The position numbers and the translations under genes were made by a program. Under the pieces are notes generated by a model. That model ran no database searches, had not been told where the DNA came from, and worked only from the letters and a program-made list of their open reading frames with translations. Shown here piece after piece: positions 35,751-46,580 of a stretch of DNA of 64,000 bases; the stretch's first letter is position 1; every line of letters begins with the position of its first letter. This DNA is from Pempheris klunzingeri (Eukaryota; Chordata; Actinopteri; Acropomatiformes; Pempheridae): contig NC_092035.1 of the NCBI RefSeq assembly GCF_042242105.1, positions 7,350,477 to 7,414,476 on the forward strand, given 5' to 3'.

Positions 35751-36669
35751 AGAAATAAATAAACATGAGGTACAAAAAGGAAAAAAAGGAGAGGTAGAAA
35801 GGAAGCTGCTGCAACAGGCTGCCGACCTGGAAGTTAAGTTATTTTACTGCTTTTTGAGGCCAAATTCACCAGAATGATGACTAAATGTAGCTTATTATGA
35901 GAAGGAGCATGCTGTATATTTCATCTGTTATAGTTTTCACACTGTTACTATCAGAGGAAATCAGTGCCACCTATGGATCAGCTTTGCTACAGTGACAAAC
36001 AAACAAGCTAGTGAACAACATGAGGAAAGAAACTTACTATTAAGTTTGTAACTCGGTGGATGATGTTGTATGATGTATGATTAAATAACGAAGCTTCTTG
36101 CGGTTAAATAGCAGCAGTGTTTCTAGTTTTGGTGCAGTTTTATTTGGCCTCTTAGCGCATGTTGTTTGTGTCTGTGTTAAATATCAATGTCCTGTTTCAC
36201 TTGATTGTTTTAATACTGTAACGTTTCTCTTGTTGAGCTGAATGATGAGATTTTAGCAGGTGGAAATATGCTAATAACGGCATATCAGTTTTACTCTGTG
36301 ATTTTTGGGCATTAGGTGCTTTCATTGTGGCTGGTGAACCTGTTTGGTCATTATTTAGGCCATCTGTGTGCATATTGGAGAGGTCTGAGTGTCCAAATAT
36401 TCCAGAGTTTATCCACATCCACTTCCCCCACTGCCTGGCACAGTGGGGGAATAAGTCAATCAATCAGCCATTAATCAGAGTAGATGGAGAAATAGTTGTG
36501 TATTTGTCTTTACTCATGAAACATTTCACAGGCTACAGCTAGTGTCAGAGCATCGATTTCTGTCGGATCTGACTCCAGTCTGGCTGTTATTTCTGTAATT
36601 GTAGGCAGATTTCTGATGATGATCACCTTCAGGAACAGAAATAGATCATTCAATGTTTCCTAAGCACAC

Positions 36670-37500
36670 TTGCATTCCTGTTCACTCTGCTGACATACGA
36701 CTGCTCTGCTGAACACCAGAGCTGTCATATAGTGAAGTTCGCAGACGACAGCAGTAGTGGGACGCATCACCAACGAGTCCGTGTACAGAGAGGAGGTGGA
36801 GCGCCTGGTGGGTTGGTGCAGAGAAAATAACCTCTGCATCAGCGAGAAGAAAACCAAGGCGATGGTGGTGGACTTCAGGAGGGACAGACGACCCCTCCCT
36901 CCCCTGCACTTCAGAGGAGCAGCTGTGGAAGTGGTGTCCATCTTCAGGTACCTGGGGGTACATCTGACCGAGGACCTCACCCGGAGCTGCAACACCTCCC
37001 GCCTGGTCAGGAAGGTCCACCAGCATCTCTACTTCCTCAGGAAGCTGCGGCGCACCGGACTGGGGAGCTCAGTCCTGAGGAGCTTCTACCGACGTGAGGT
37101 GGAGAGCATCCTCTGCACCAGCATCCCTGTGTGGCACGGCAGCTGCTCTGCTGCAGACAGGGAGGCTCTGCAGAGGGTGGTGAAGGCTGCACAGAGGACT
37201 GTGGGGAGCGGCCTTCTCACCACCACAGACATTTACACTAGCAGATGCAAGAAAAGACTCCACCCACCCCGCACACCCTCCAGACCACCAGGCTGAGGAA
37301 CTTCTTTCCAGAAGCTGTTAGACTGCTGAACTCCCCCATGCCCACACACCTACCTGCACCAAGTACTTCTATTTTGTTTTATATAGGACCTCTATTTTCT
37401 ATATTTTATTTATTTGATATTTATCTTGGCTTAAAACGGGACCTGAGAATGTAATTTCGTACCTCCCCATGTGTAAACGTGTGTCGGTATGACAAAGTTC
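36670..37500 (+). mobile_element. 5'-truncated LINE, RT C-terminal part and 3' UTR
   Basis: Begins just before HIVKFADD (the RT active-site box) and, after a frameshift, continues in an ORF at 36757-37296 (RLVGWCRENNLCIS, RYLGVHLTEDL, LYFLRKLRRTG, VVKAAQRTVGSG). The 3' UTR ends near gtgtgtcggtatgacaaag at about 37497. Unit II has the empty site here, while unit III keeps only the 3' tip of the same family at the same position. Confidence 0.85.
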
Positions 37501-37909
37501 TCTGATCATTGAAATGTCAGTAATCACCATTAATGTCAAAATATTTTATTTGTCGTCCAAATAGTTACTGAAGTTTAAGAATGAATCTCAACAATGTAAA
37601 TGTAAAGGGAATGAAATGAGAGAAAAGTCATCAGTGCAAATATCCACTTTTTTATTTCTTACATCAAATGTGTGCAGCCTTGTTCAACATGAAGGTGATA
37701 CAGCTGTAACTTCTGATCACTTATTGATTGATTCTTTTTCCTTTCATGCTTCAGGTTGGCTGGTGTTCACTGCTGAGGAGCCGAGGAAGAGTCTTCAGGT
37801 TCGTCCAAATCCTCCTCACTTTTTATTCATCTGACTGCTGACTGTAAACACAACTTGTATAAAATGTAATTGTTGTACGATTTTCTCCCTCTTGCAGATG
37901 CACGGACTG

Positions 37910-37986
37910 AAGCGACAACACGTTTGAAGAAGAGGAGCGTTCTGCAGCCACTGAGGGAACATGTGCTCTGTGCTGAAGCTCTCAGG
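37910..37986 (+). other. conserved exon-like block in unit I
   Basis: A block flanked by ctcccctcttgcag-type acceptor (ctcttgcag) and a donor (ctctcag|gtag), almost identical to the minus-strand block at about 47110-47025 in unit II. It is open in one frame (TRLKKRSVLQPLRE). The flanking pyrimidine tract and GT donor are conserved in both copies, suggesting a real exon in an ancestral transcript. Function unknown. The left edge is approximate, about 37898-37910. Confidence 0.4.
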
Positions 37987-38223
37987 TAGGAGATTTGTTC
38001 TCAGTGTTACCAGCAGCTCTGTTAAATGCAGATGGAACATTGAAAACACGCAGGATATTTTCAACGTATTGATTTCTTGCTTAAGAAAAAGACTTAATGG
38101 CTCAAATGGTTGTGTAGTTTATTTCCTGAGTGTGGTTGCTGCCTGGACCCTCTCCCCATCAGCTGTGTTGTGTTTTAAAGCTGAAAAGCCGTCAGTGGAG
38201 CAGCGCCATGGTGCACGCCTTGT

Positions 38224-38226
<3 letters not shown>

Positions 38227-38256
<30 letters not shown>

Positions 38257-38270
38257 GCCGCCGCCCCCGG
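38227..38270 (+). repeat. (CAG)n followed by (CCG)n
   Basis: About ten CAG units run into CCG units in unit I. It lies in an open frame (poly-Q then poly-P) on the plus strand, but I see no convincing gene around it. Confidence 0.95.
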
Positions 38271-38569
38271 TTGGATGTCCATAGTACCCCGACACCTCCA
38301 GCACATTCCCATGAGAGTGGATGAGGAGAGCACCGTGTCCTCCAGCTGGAGTTTCAATGTGAAACTGATGACGTGCAGAACAAGGTGGGGCCCACAGGGA
38401 GCTATTTTAGCATCTTGTTCATTGTTTATTTCTACTAATACTGACTTGATATATATAATTAGTTATTGTTGGAGCTAGTTTGTGATCCCATTACCTGATT
38501 AAGATCAATTACTTTGTTATTTAAGCGTTTAAGCGTTTCCAAACCATCCTCCTCATCAGCTGTTTTCTT

Positions 38570-39325
38570 GCTGAGCTGTTCCTCAGGCTGGAGTTTGTAC
38601 TTGTTCTTTTAACCCTGTTTCTTGTTCTCACTGCTCAGTCCTGACAAGAAACAGTCAACAGTCAGGATTTAATCTCTTCACCTCAGACTTTTAGCCTGAA
38701 CTACATGCCTGTCCCAGCTTAAGTCTTTTACCAGGGGAGGTGGTAACATGCACAGTCTGATCACTCTAACTCCTCAGGTAGTTTGCTCTGGTTACGTGAC
38801 ATTTTAAAAGTCAGCTGATGATTGAAAAGCTGCTCTTGTGAAAACTCCTGTTCTTCATCCAGTTGTGGGTTCAATATCTCATCTGTTGTGGATTGTTGAA
38901 AGCTGTCGCCTGTGGGATGGATTCTGTCTCCATCATCAGTAAGAAGAGCAGATTTGCTTCTGGTAGCAGATGATAAGAGGCACATTAGAACATGCACAAT
39001 ACTAATGTACAATACTAATACAATACTCTAATACTTTGATCTACCTGCGGGTTTCAGGTCTTAAATGTTGCTTCTTATCATCCGCTACCAAAAGCAAATG
39101 ATGATGGAGACAGAATCCATCCCACAGGCGACGGCTTTCAACAATTCACTAACAGATGAAATATTGAACCCACAACCGGATGAAGACCAGGAGTTTTCAC
39201 AACTGATGGCGAGAAGTCTGAGGTGAAGAGATGAAATCCTGACTGTTTCTTTCCACACGTTTCTTGTCAGGACTGAGTGGTGAGAACAAGTACCAAGAAG
39301 TGAGGAACAGCTCAGGAGCACAGTC
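38570..39325. repeat. long imperfect inverted repeat inside unit I
   Basis: Left arm 38570-38990 and right arm 39065-39325 are reverse complements over several hundred bases: tcctgacaagaaacag, cttcacctcagactt, gttgtgggttcaatat and tgggatggattctgtctcca all reappear inverted. The left arm carries an extra piece of about 130 bp (38695-38830). The loop is near 38990-39060. No transposase. It could fold into a long hairpin RNA if transcribed. It is absent from unit III. Confidence 0.8.
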
Positions 39326-39340
39326 ACATGACTTCACCTG

Positions 39341-39411
39341 TAGCTCAGTGAGATCAGGTGCTGACTCAGCACCCTAAGGAGAAAGGTCTGAACCCCGGCT
39401 GGGACATCGTC
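39341..39411 (+). repeat. tRNA-like (SINE-head-like) sequence
   Basis: An A-box-like tgtagctcagtgag and a B-box-like ggtctgaaccccgg lie about 40 bp apart. It has no convincing cloverleaf, so not a functional tRNA gene. Confidence 0.4.
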
Positions 39412-39456
39412 CCTCCTTTCCCGCCAGTACGTGTTGGGAAAGAAGCACAATTGTTA

Positions 39457-39902
39457 TGGCGCTTTTCTATTACACAGTTTTAGCTCGACTCGGTTTGGTT
39501 GGTTTGTTTGTTTTCCATTACAGTAGCGTACCACCTCAAAGTGGGCGGGGTCGTCATAGCAAGGCGGCCCGAAACTCCGGTGGTGTAATTTGTATGCGGC
39601 ACAAACACAACTAAGGACATTGAGCATTTGGTTTGCGTGTAGCCGTTTACCTCGTTCCCAGAAATAATAAAAACGCCCCGTCTGTTTCCAGCGGTTTAAA
39701 AATGGCGGGTTTGATTCTTGTGAACGAGTCGCTCTCATGACTCATCCAGTGGCGTCACTCACTGGCTGGTGACGTCACATTTTGGGCTCGACTCAGCTCG
39801 CTTGGAACCGAGTAGGTCCTAAAATAGTACCTGGTACCAGATACTATGTCTAGTGGAAAACCCAAAAGGTCGAGTCGAGTAGGTACTAGTGGAAAAGCGC
39901 CA
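39457..39902. mobile_element. PIF/Harbinger-type MITE, 446 bp, TTA target duplication
   Basis: Terminal inverted repeats TGGCGCTTTTC...GAAAAGCGCCA are flanked by TTA at 39454-39456 and 39903-39905. The internal sequence has inner inverted motifs (gctcgactcgg / gtcgagtcgagt) and no long open frame. Unit III has the unoccupied site (minus strand, caatgg-TTA-gtaac), so the insertion is directly documented. A 3-bp TTA/TWA duplication and these termini point to PIF/Harbinger. A short relative lies at 61123-61208. Confidence 0.85.
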
Positions 39903-40027
39903 TTAGTAACTGTTATCTGATTTATTTATTTATTCTTCTTCTTCCTCGCAGGTGTCGCAGCACAAATCTCCATGAAAAGAGCTGCATGTGAGCAGAGTGA
40001 CAGCGGATGAGCAGCAGCTCATTAGTG

Positions 40028-40042
40028 ACGTTTGAGCCACCA

Positions 40043-40074
<32 letters not shown>
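40028..40074 (+). repeat. (CAG)n repeat
   Basis: About eleven to twelve CAG units following ccagaccag in unit I. A second, independent CAG tract lies 1.8 kb upstream. Confidence 0.95.
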
Positions 40075-40367
40075 TTTACACTGCAATTTCTTCAGGAATT
40101 GCAATTTTTCTAGTTAATTAGTAGAGTTTGACTGTAGTGATGTGCAGAACAAAGTGCTGCGTACAGGTGAGCTATTTTTCAGTCTTTGTACGAGTTGATA
40201 TATTTATAATATATAAATTAAAAATATAAAGTATTGTTGGAGCTAACTTGTGATTCCATGACCTGATTAACATCTTTCACCTCTAAAGTGTTGTGCCCTC
40301 TTTTTTTTCAGCTGGTTTTCCCAAATGAAGATGTCAAATACAACCTGAGCACTTCTTCTAGTGCGAC

Positions 40368-40460
40368 AGGGCTTGTGGTGCGGTGGGATAAGTCGCTGCC
40401 ATACAAGGCACTGAAGAATCAGAGGTGCCAGGTTCGATCCCCGCTGTCGGCATGAGTGCC
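40368..40460 (+). repeat. tRNA-like sequence with A and B boxes (SINE head)
   Basis: The A-box-like tggtgcggtgggataag and a perfect B box GGTTCGATCCC lie about 50 bp apart. The orthologous place in unit II (about 46575-46495, minus strand) keeps both boxes (tggtgcagtgggttaag and GGTTCAATCCC). It is either a tRNA-derived SINE inserted before the units split or part of the unit itself; no poly(A) or 3' LINE tail is evident. Confidence 0.6.
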
Positions 40461-40989
40461 TGTCGCGTACGAGAAGGGACTTGCGAGGGCAAGACTGGGG
40501 GGGGCGGTCTATCTCCCCGGCGTTTCCAAAGGCTGAAGTAAATGGTTATGCAGCTTTTTTATTTGAAAACCCCAAAAAACACTTAGAAAAATTTTAGGCG
40601 GGGATTTCCCTCGTTTTTAGGGAGTTCATTTAAAGAGGGGAAAAATTTAAAAAAGTATTTTCTATTGTAAGAGAGAAGAAAAAAAAATATACTAAGTGTT
40701 TTTTGCCTCTAAATCCAGAGTAAAATTGCTAAGTATTTTCTTCCAAAGTGGCAGCTATTGTGCACTTGATTTAGAGGGGGAAAAAGAGGGTTAATTTGAA
40801 GAGGAGAAAATATTACTAAGTAAATACTTGGTAAAATTTTTACTAAGTATTTTCTATTGTAATAGCGAGAAGGAAAAAATATTTTGGCTAAATATTTCCT
40901 ATTGTGGCAGAGGGGGGAATAAAAAAATTATTACAAAGTGTTTTTTGCCTCTAAATCCAGTACAAAAATCACTGAAAAAAATTTCTACC

Positions 40990-41260
40990 TGCTTACAGTC
41001 CTAAAGTGAGGTTTTTTTTTAGGGTTCACAAATGATCAATTTCACATTAAACTGAATCTATGACCAGTAAAACACAGGATTCTGCTCCAAAATTGGGTCA
41101 GTGTGAATGAGGAGGTCATGTAAAAGGCACTACACAAATACTGACCAGAGGTGGATTCACAGCAGTTAAGCTGATGCAAAATCACTCACAATATCAAAGA
41201 TATAGGAAACAATATTAAGACAAAACCTCTTTTTATTTAAGAAAAGTGAAGGTGCTGCTT
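40990..41260. other. core segment of unit I
   Basis: AT-rich, non-coding. Blocks such as cacaggattctgctccaaaa, gaggaggtcatg, atactgaccagaggtggatt and cacagcagttaa recur in the cores of units II (46070-46260, reversed) and III (56170-56350). It marks where the A side meets the B side. Confidence 0.5.
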
Positions 41261-42930
41261 TGCTCACTGGACATCCAGCAGGAACATGGAGGCAGATCCT
41301 GTGAGACAGAAGAAGACAATGATTAAGACCAATACAAACATGTCAGAGGAGCTGCTGCTCTACTTTTACCTCAAATCAGTTTGTCTATGAACTCTTTCCA
41401 TAAAGAGCAGCAGCATAAAAGTAACAAAACACAACTTGCACTTCATTTTATGTAGAAATCAGTGCTAAACTGAGGCTCTCATACAAACACAGTTCTGTTT
41501 GGATTCAGGTTCTCCTGCTGCATCCTGGGAAAACACAGAAACAGCACAAGTTTTATTAAAGAGTGACCAGACATAAGGTTAAACTTGTGATCTGTTCATT
41601 TGGAAATTGTTCTCTTCATTTTAAATAAAGTTTGACGTGACAACATCCTGTGTTCATATTTACTGACTCCTCATCTCTTCCCAGCAGACACCTGGATACT
41701 TTTAGATTCTCCCTTTACAAACAAGCACCAAGAGAGAGAATTATCTACTGCAAGAATTCACAAATCTTCAATGTTTATTGGCTCCAATTCCAACATTAAC
41801 ATTATAGAACTGTTGTCTACCTGGAAATCATCATTAGAAAAGTGGAATAAGTAGTTCAGGAAGAAATCAGTTTGAAAATGATTGTTTGCTTTGTGATGAG
41901 AAAATAAAAGCTCACATTTCCTGTCTAAACACATTCATCTGATATTCTAGGTAAAGTTGAGTTTTTACCACAAGCTGTTCCTGTCGCAGGTTCTTCAGGA
42001 CACACCACCTGCAACGGAAGAGTTACAATAAAACTACAGCTCTTTACCCAAGTAAAAAGGAACTAAATGTGACAATAAAGTTTGTGATTTCTCACTTCAA
42101 AGCTGCTGGTTGTGGTTCCCCTGATCTCAGCCACAATAAACCACTGATTTATTAATACAAACAGGCCACATGCTAATGCTACATGCTAACACTAGCCAGC
42201 ATGTTAGCCACTGATTAGCCACAAGGTGAAACTGATCAGTGATTATTGACCCTGCAGTCCAGTCATTAGCAGCAAACTCACCGCAGACACTCTTACTAAT
42301 TAAACAGGACTTTAAATTAATGTGACACTGAGTCTGAGCTTTAACTCTCCTGCTGCTGCAGAGTGTCTGTGTTCACTGGTCTTCTTTCTCCCTCTGAAGC
42401 AACTGCAGGATCCATGAGGAACTTCTGGAGGTTCTAGGACAAACACAGAGAACATCAGAACCATCAGCCACAATGAAACCACCAACATACCCTAAAATCA
42501 CAGAGAAACTGTTGTGCCCTTATTAGCATATATATATATATTAGCATATATCCTCCTCAAGCAGCAGTAAAATGTAGCAGTAACATGCTAGCTAGCATTA
42601 GCTAATTAGCTAACAACTGACTACTGATTTGTTTGTGATTGTTCGGTCATTCAGCCTCAGACTGACCTCATTAACCAAAGCCAACTCCGCGTCTCCATGC
42701 TGTTTCCTCCTCTGGTCCTCCAAAGACTTTATCAAGCAGAAGCAAAGTGTCTGATTCTTTGTAGCTGGAAGAGAAGAGCCGAATGGCGTCGGGAGAGCCA
42801 CATCTTCAGACTTTTATTGTGATGGGCCACCATGCGGCCAATCACATGCGAGAACAGAGTAGGATCATACCATTATGTGAAAGTAGGAAGGGAGACAGGA
42901 AGTGAGGTGGTACAGTCCAGGTACAGAGCC
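41261..42930 (-). other. B side of unit I: exon-like series on the minus strand
   Basis: Read on the minus strand from 42930: a TATA-like word (caataaaagtctgaag), a first block ending ggttaatgag|gtcagt, AGCTAATT clusters, an acceptor (gtcctag) leading into a 30-codon open block (NLQKFLMDPAVASEGE ... LQQQES, stop) at about 42430-42340, a block after ccgttgcag (gtggtgtgtcctgaagaacc), and one after ttcccag (gatgcagcaggagaacctg). The same series, diverged, reads plus at 44400-45830 and 54500-55900. The order looks like the exons of an old gene, but no long protein can be assembled and I do not recognise one. Confidence 0.4.
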
Positions 42931-43129
42931 ACAGAGAGACGGATTTAAATACGTAGCACTTGACTTTGAGTTCAAGAAATGAGCGAAAACCGTAAAAGAA
43001 GCAGCATCAGCATCAGAGAGGGAAGCTTGAAATAGTCTGTACCTCCACACAGCTCGTCCCATTTAACTCACCCGTCGCGGTGCTCTTTAGCCTGCTAACA
43101 TCATCCTGTCGTACTGCATTCGCGTGTGG

Positions 43130-43540
43130 TGCTTGAATTACTGCATCAATGCGGCGTGGCATGGAGGCCATCAGTCTGTGGCACTGCTGAGGTGTTATGG
43201 AAGCCCAGGTTGCTTTGAGAGCGGCCTTCAGCTCGTCTGCATTGTTGGGTCTGGGGTCTCTATTCTCTCACCCCATAGATTCTCTATGGGGTTCAGGTCG
43301 GGGGAGTTTGCTGGCCAATCGATCACAGTAATGCCGTGCTCAATAAACCAGGTTTTGGTAGTTTTGGCAGTGTGGGCAGGTGCCAAGTCCTGCTGCCAAA
43401 GAAACTCGGCATCTCCGTCGAGCTGGTCAGCCGATGGAAGCATGAAGTGCTCTAAAATGTGCTGGTAGACGGCTGCGTTGACTTTGGTCTTGTATAGTAT
43501 ATGAGTTTCACTTTTTGAATTGAATGTTTTGAGATGCACC
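43130..43540 (-). mobile_element. Tc1/mariner DD34E remnant, second family (copy 1)
   Basis: The minus-strand transposase C-terminus has WQQDLAPAHT and [12 protein letters not shown], with 34 residues between D and E, and continues to SITPQQCHRLMASMPRRIDA. The right inverted-repeat remnant (gtttcactttttgaattga, gttttgagatgcacc) ends at a TA at 43541-43542. The N-terminal half and the other inverted repeat are missing. A scrap of LINE-like sequence (tcgtactgcattcgcgtgtg) abuts it at about 43110. It interrupts the open frame that ends at 43544. Confidence 0.82.
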
Positions 43541-43543
43541 TAC

Positions 43544-43780
43544 CTGTACATACGTGTCCCCATCTCCATCTTGCGTGGTCAGCAGCTCAGGGGAAACTCC
43601 TCCGACTCTCTTCACCTCTTGCTGTATTTGCCGGTGAAACAGAGTGACTTTGACCCCGGCGGTCGGAGCCACTTGTCCCTGCACAGCTGGGTGCTGCAGT
43701 TCTTCTGCAGGGGGGAGCAGATTTGTGGTGTTGGAGTTTACTGGCACAAAGGGGGCAGCAGACGAGGACTCTCTCTTCAT
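43544..43780 (-). pseudogene. unidentified 79-codon open frame, cut by Tc1 (copy 1)
   Basis: Starts MKRESSSAAPFVPVNSNT and continues with QVAPTAGVKVTLFHRQIQQ, EVKRVGGVSPELLT and DGDGDTYVQ. The frame meets the Tc1 terminus directly, so its 3' end is lost. The copy at 53642-53878 has the same protein sequence. It is rich in S/T/P at the start and looks like the N-terminal region of a regulatory or transposase protein. I do not recognise the family. It reads away from the unit II promoter-like module 600 bp away. Confidence 0.5.
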
Positions 43781-44399
43781 GAAAACTCAGAAACAGTTAC
43801 ACAAGCACCCCCACTTTACTGAAACTAATTAAACATTTGAAATGAGATCACATTTGCCAGCTAGCCTACTGAACGCCCACTATTCAACATCTTTTCAGCT
43901 ATGGGCTATTCAGACTTGATGTCAGGTATACAGCTACAGCCCACTACTTTTCAATTTCATTAAACCCGTTGCAGTGACAAGACATTCATTCATTCATTCC
44001 TGCAACCAGACGTGTCAAACAAGACAACAACATGAGTTCATGCTTATTTTCTATTTCATTGTGTCAGCTTGAAACCATACAGCCATGTAGTGTAGTGAAC
44101 AGGAATGAGGATGGAGAATCAAAGCCCAAACAGTCCATGAACCAAGAAATGACACGTCTCCAGTGCACTTCATCTTATTGACCACTAGATGTCCTACTGG
44201 AGCGCGGTGTCATTGAAGCCTCGAGTAATTAACCATTTTTCAATTAAGTGTCGAACTTCAACAAAGCCTCGATCAGCCATCACTATGTCCTCTGTACCTG
44301 GACTGTACCACCTCACTTCCTGTCTTCAGAGCGTCTCCCCTACTACATAATGGTATGATCCTAATGTGTCCTCCCACGTGATTTGCCGCATGGTGTGTC

Positions 44400-45830
44400 C
44401 ATCACTATAAAAGTCTGAAGGTTTGACTCACCCGGCGCCAGTCGGCTCTTCTCCTTCTGCTGCAAACACCGGGACGCTTTGCTTGGGCTCGTTTTGTGCT
44501 TCATGCAGTCCTTCGGAGGTCCAGAGGAAGAAAACATCGCGGAGTTGGTTTTGGTATGCAAACAAATGGGTGTTCAGTAGCTAGCTAATTAGCTAACCAT
44601 GCTAAGGTGCACAGCTGATACATTTTTCTATATTGGTGGTTTCATTGTGGCCGATGAACCTGTTTGAGAACCAAAGTACCAGATTACTGTTGTAATAAAC
44701 ACTGATGGTTCTAATGTTCTGTGTTTGCACTAGAACATCTAGAAGTTCCTCATCAGGCCTCTCAGCTGTTTTCTGTAACTCAGCAGCTGCAGCAGCAGGA
44801 GAGTTAAAGCTCAGGCTCAGTGTCACGTTCATTATAGTCCTGTTTAATTGGTGAGCATCTGCAGTGAGTTTGCTGCTAATGACCGGACTGCAGGGTCAAT
44901 AATCACTGATCAGTTTCACCTTGTGGCTAATCAGTGGCTAACATGCTGGCTAGTGTTAGCATGTAGCATTAGCATGTGGGCTGTTTGGAACGGATTAAAT
45001 TAGTTTAAAGACCAAAAGCTAAGCATCAAATTGGTGGTTTATTGTGGCTGAGATCAGGTGCAGCTTCATCACATTTCGTCTGTGTTTGCAGGTGAACTTC
45101 ATCTATAATGTCATTTATTTCCTTTTTACTTTGGTAAAGAACTGTAGTTTTATTGTGAAAACCTCTTCCGTTGCAGGTGGCGTGTCCTGAGTCTGGGCTG
45201 AAGAACCTGTGACAGGAACAGCTTGTGGTAAAAACGCTCAACTTTACCCAGAACGTCACATTAATGTGTTTAGACAGGAAATGTGAGCTTTTATTTTCTC
45301 CTCAGAGCAAACTAATAACTTTCATCCACATCAAACTGATGTTAATGGCACTAAATGTTGGACTTGGAGCACAAACATTGAAGATTTGTAAATTCTTGCA
45401 GTAGATAATTCTCTCTATTGGTGCTAGTTTGTAAAGGTAGAATCTAAAAGTTTCCAGGTGTCTGGTGGGAAGAGATGAGGAATCAGTAAATATGAACACA
45501 GGATGTTGTCACGTTAAACTTTATTTAAAATGAAGAGAACACGTTTAACCTTCTGTCTGGTCACTCTTTGATCAAAGTAATGCTGTTTTTGTGTCTTCCA
45601 GGATGCAGCAGGGGAACCTGAATCAGCCGTGGATCCAAACAGAAGGTCCTGTGGAAAAGTAGCAGACTGTAGTAAGTATTAATGCATTCAACATGACTCC
45701 TCTGCAGCATCTTCATGTATCAACAAAAGAGAAAACTTGTTTTTTTTTGTGTGTTCCCAGGATGCACCAGGAGAACCTGAATCAACCGTGGATCCAAACA
45801 GCACTGATTTCTAAATAAAGACATGTAAAA
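44400..45830 (+). other. unit II B-side exon-like series on the plus strand
   Basis: A TATA box (ctataaaagtctgaag) at about 44405 is followed by a block ending ttggttttg|gtatgc, AGCTAATT clusters, blocks after tttgcag and ccgttgcag, a block after gtcttccag (gatgcagcaggggaacctg...) with a donor near 45672, and a last block after gttcccag (gatgcaccaggagaacctg) that runs into a stop and aataaag. The last two blocks are alike and open in one frame (DAAGEPESAVDPN and DAPGEPESTVDPN). The organisation resembles a transcribed gene remnant, but with no identifiable protein. Confidence 0.4.
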
Positions 45831-46494
45831 TGAAGTGCAAGTTGTTGTGTTTACTTTTTTGCTGCTGCAAGAGTTACTAGCTAATTGTCAGAAACTGGTT
45901 TGAGGTGAAAGTAGACCAGCAGCTCCTCTTCAGTCTTCCTCTGACAGGATCTGCCTCCATGTTCCTGCTGGATGTCCAGTGAGCCAAGCAGCACCTTCAC
46001 TGTGTCTTGTATTTTAAATAAAAAAAAAAAAAAAGTTGTCTAAATCTTGTTTCCTGTTTTCTATTGAGTGATTTTTGCCTTGGTTTAACTACACTGAAAA
46101 GGCAAAGCTGTGGATCCACCTATGGTCAGCATTTGTATAGCACCTTTCCATGACCTCCTGCCTGAGGAATGACCCACAGCTGGCCCCATTTTATTTTGGA
46201 GCAGAATCCTGAATCAATCCAGAATATTTTACTGGTCCTGGATTGAATGTAATGTGAAGGTGCTAATTTTTGAACCCAGCAATGGTGAGTTTAAGGGTAA
46301 ATAAAATGCCAATTTGGAAGCAGGTAGAAAAATACCTGGTTGGAGCCTGAAAGTATTTTTTTCCTATAAATGTAAAAAGTGCATAATGAGCAAAATGGCT
46401 GCTTTTTTTTTTAACGTGCTTTTTCAATAAAATGAGCTGCATACCTGACTTCACCTTGGGGAAATAAATCAGCCCTCGCAAAACACCTTCTTTT

Positions 46495-46580
46495 GCACTA
46501 TTGCCACACACCGGGATTGAACCCAGCACCTCTGATCTTCAGTGCCTCTTCTGACTGCGACTTAACCCACTGCACCACAG
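46495..46580 (-). repeat. tRNA-like sequence in unit II
   Basis: Read on the minus strand: A-box-like tggtgcagtgggttaag and B-box GGTTCAATCCC, matching the position and flanks of the tRNA-like segment at 40368 in unit I. Not a functional tRNA gene by inspection. Confidence 0.5.

Larger units (their letters stand above)
31490..42930 (+). repeat. composite repeat unit I (A end left, B end right)
   Basis: Unclassified composite repeat. The A end starts about 31490 (aagtcgccaagttagc, then ggaaatgacgtcag) and has a promoter-like module ending in ggttaatgaggtcagtctga and clusters of gctagctaattagctaac. The B end, about 42600-42930, carries the same ggttaatgaggtcagtctga module on the opposite strand, so the two ends are inverted to one another. 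Between them are A-side segments (35830-36665, 37500-38010, 39415-40560), a core (40990-41250) and B-side segments with exon-like blocks. LINEs, a MITE and a foldback are nested inside. Units II and III carry the same series in opposite orientation. It could be a large non-autonomous DNA transposon or an amplified gene fragment. Confidence 0.6.
43201..46260. repeat. duplicated block, copy 1 (B side of unit II)
   Basis: Corresponds base for base, at an offset of 10098, to 53299 onward; no length change is seen for the first 1.6 kb. Further right there are a few indels, including one of about 30 bp near 44830-44865. It covers the Tc1 remnant, the unknown open frame and the B-side exon-like series. 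Near-identity implies recent duplication or gene conversion. Confidence 0.85.

Noticed and set aside
38119..38357. Poly-A, poly-C or poly-Q protein gene
   Set aside because: Created by the CAG/CCG tract read in several frames; no exon structure around it.
39341..40460. Functional tRNA genes
   Set aside because: A and B boxes are present but acceptor and anticodon stems do not form convincingly, and the positions are inside repeats.
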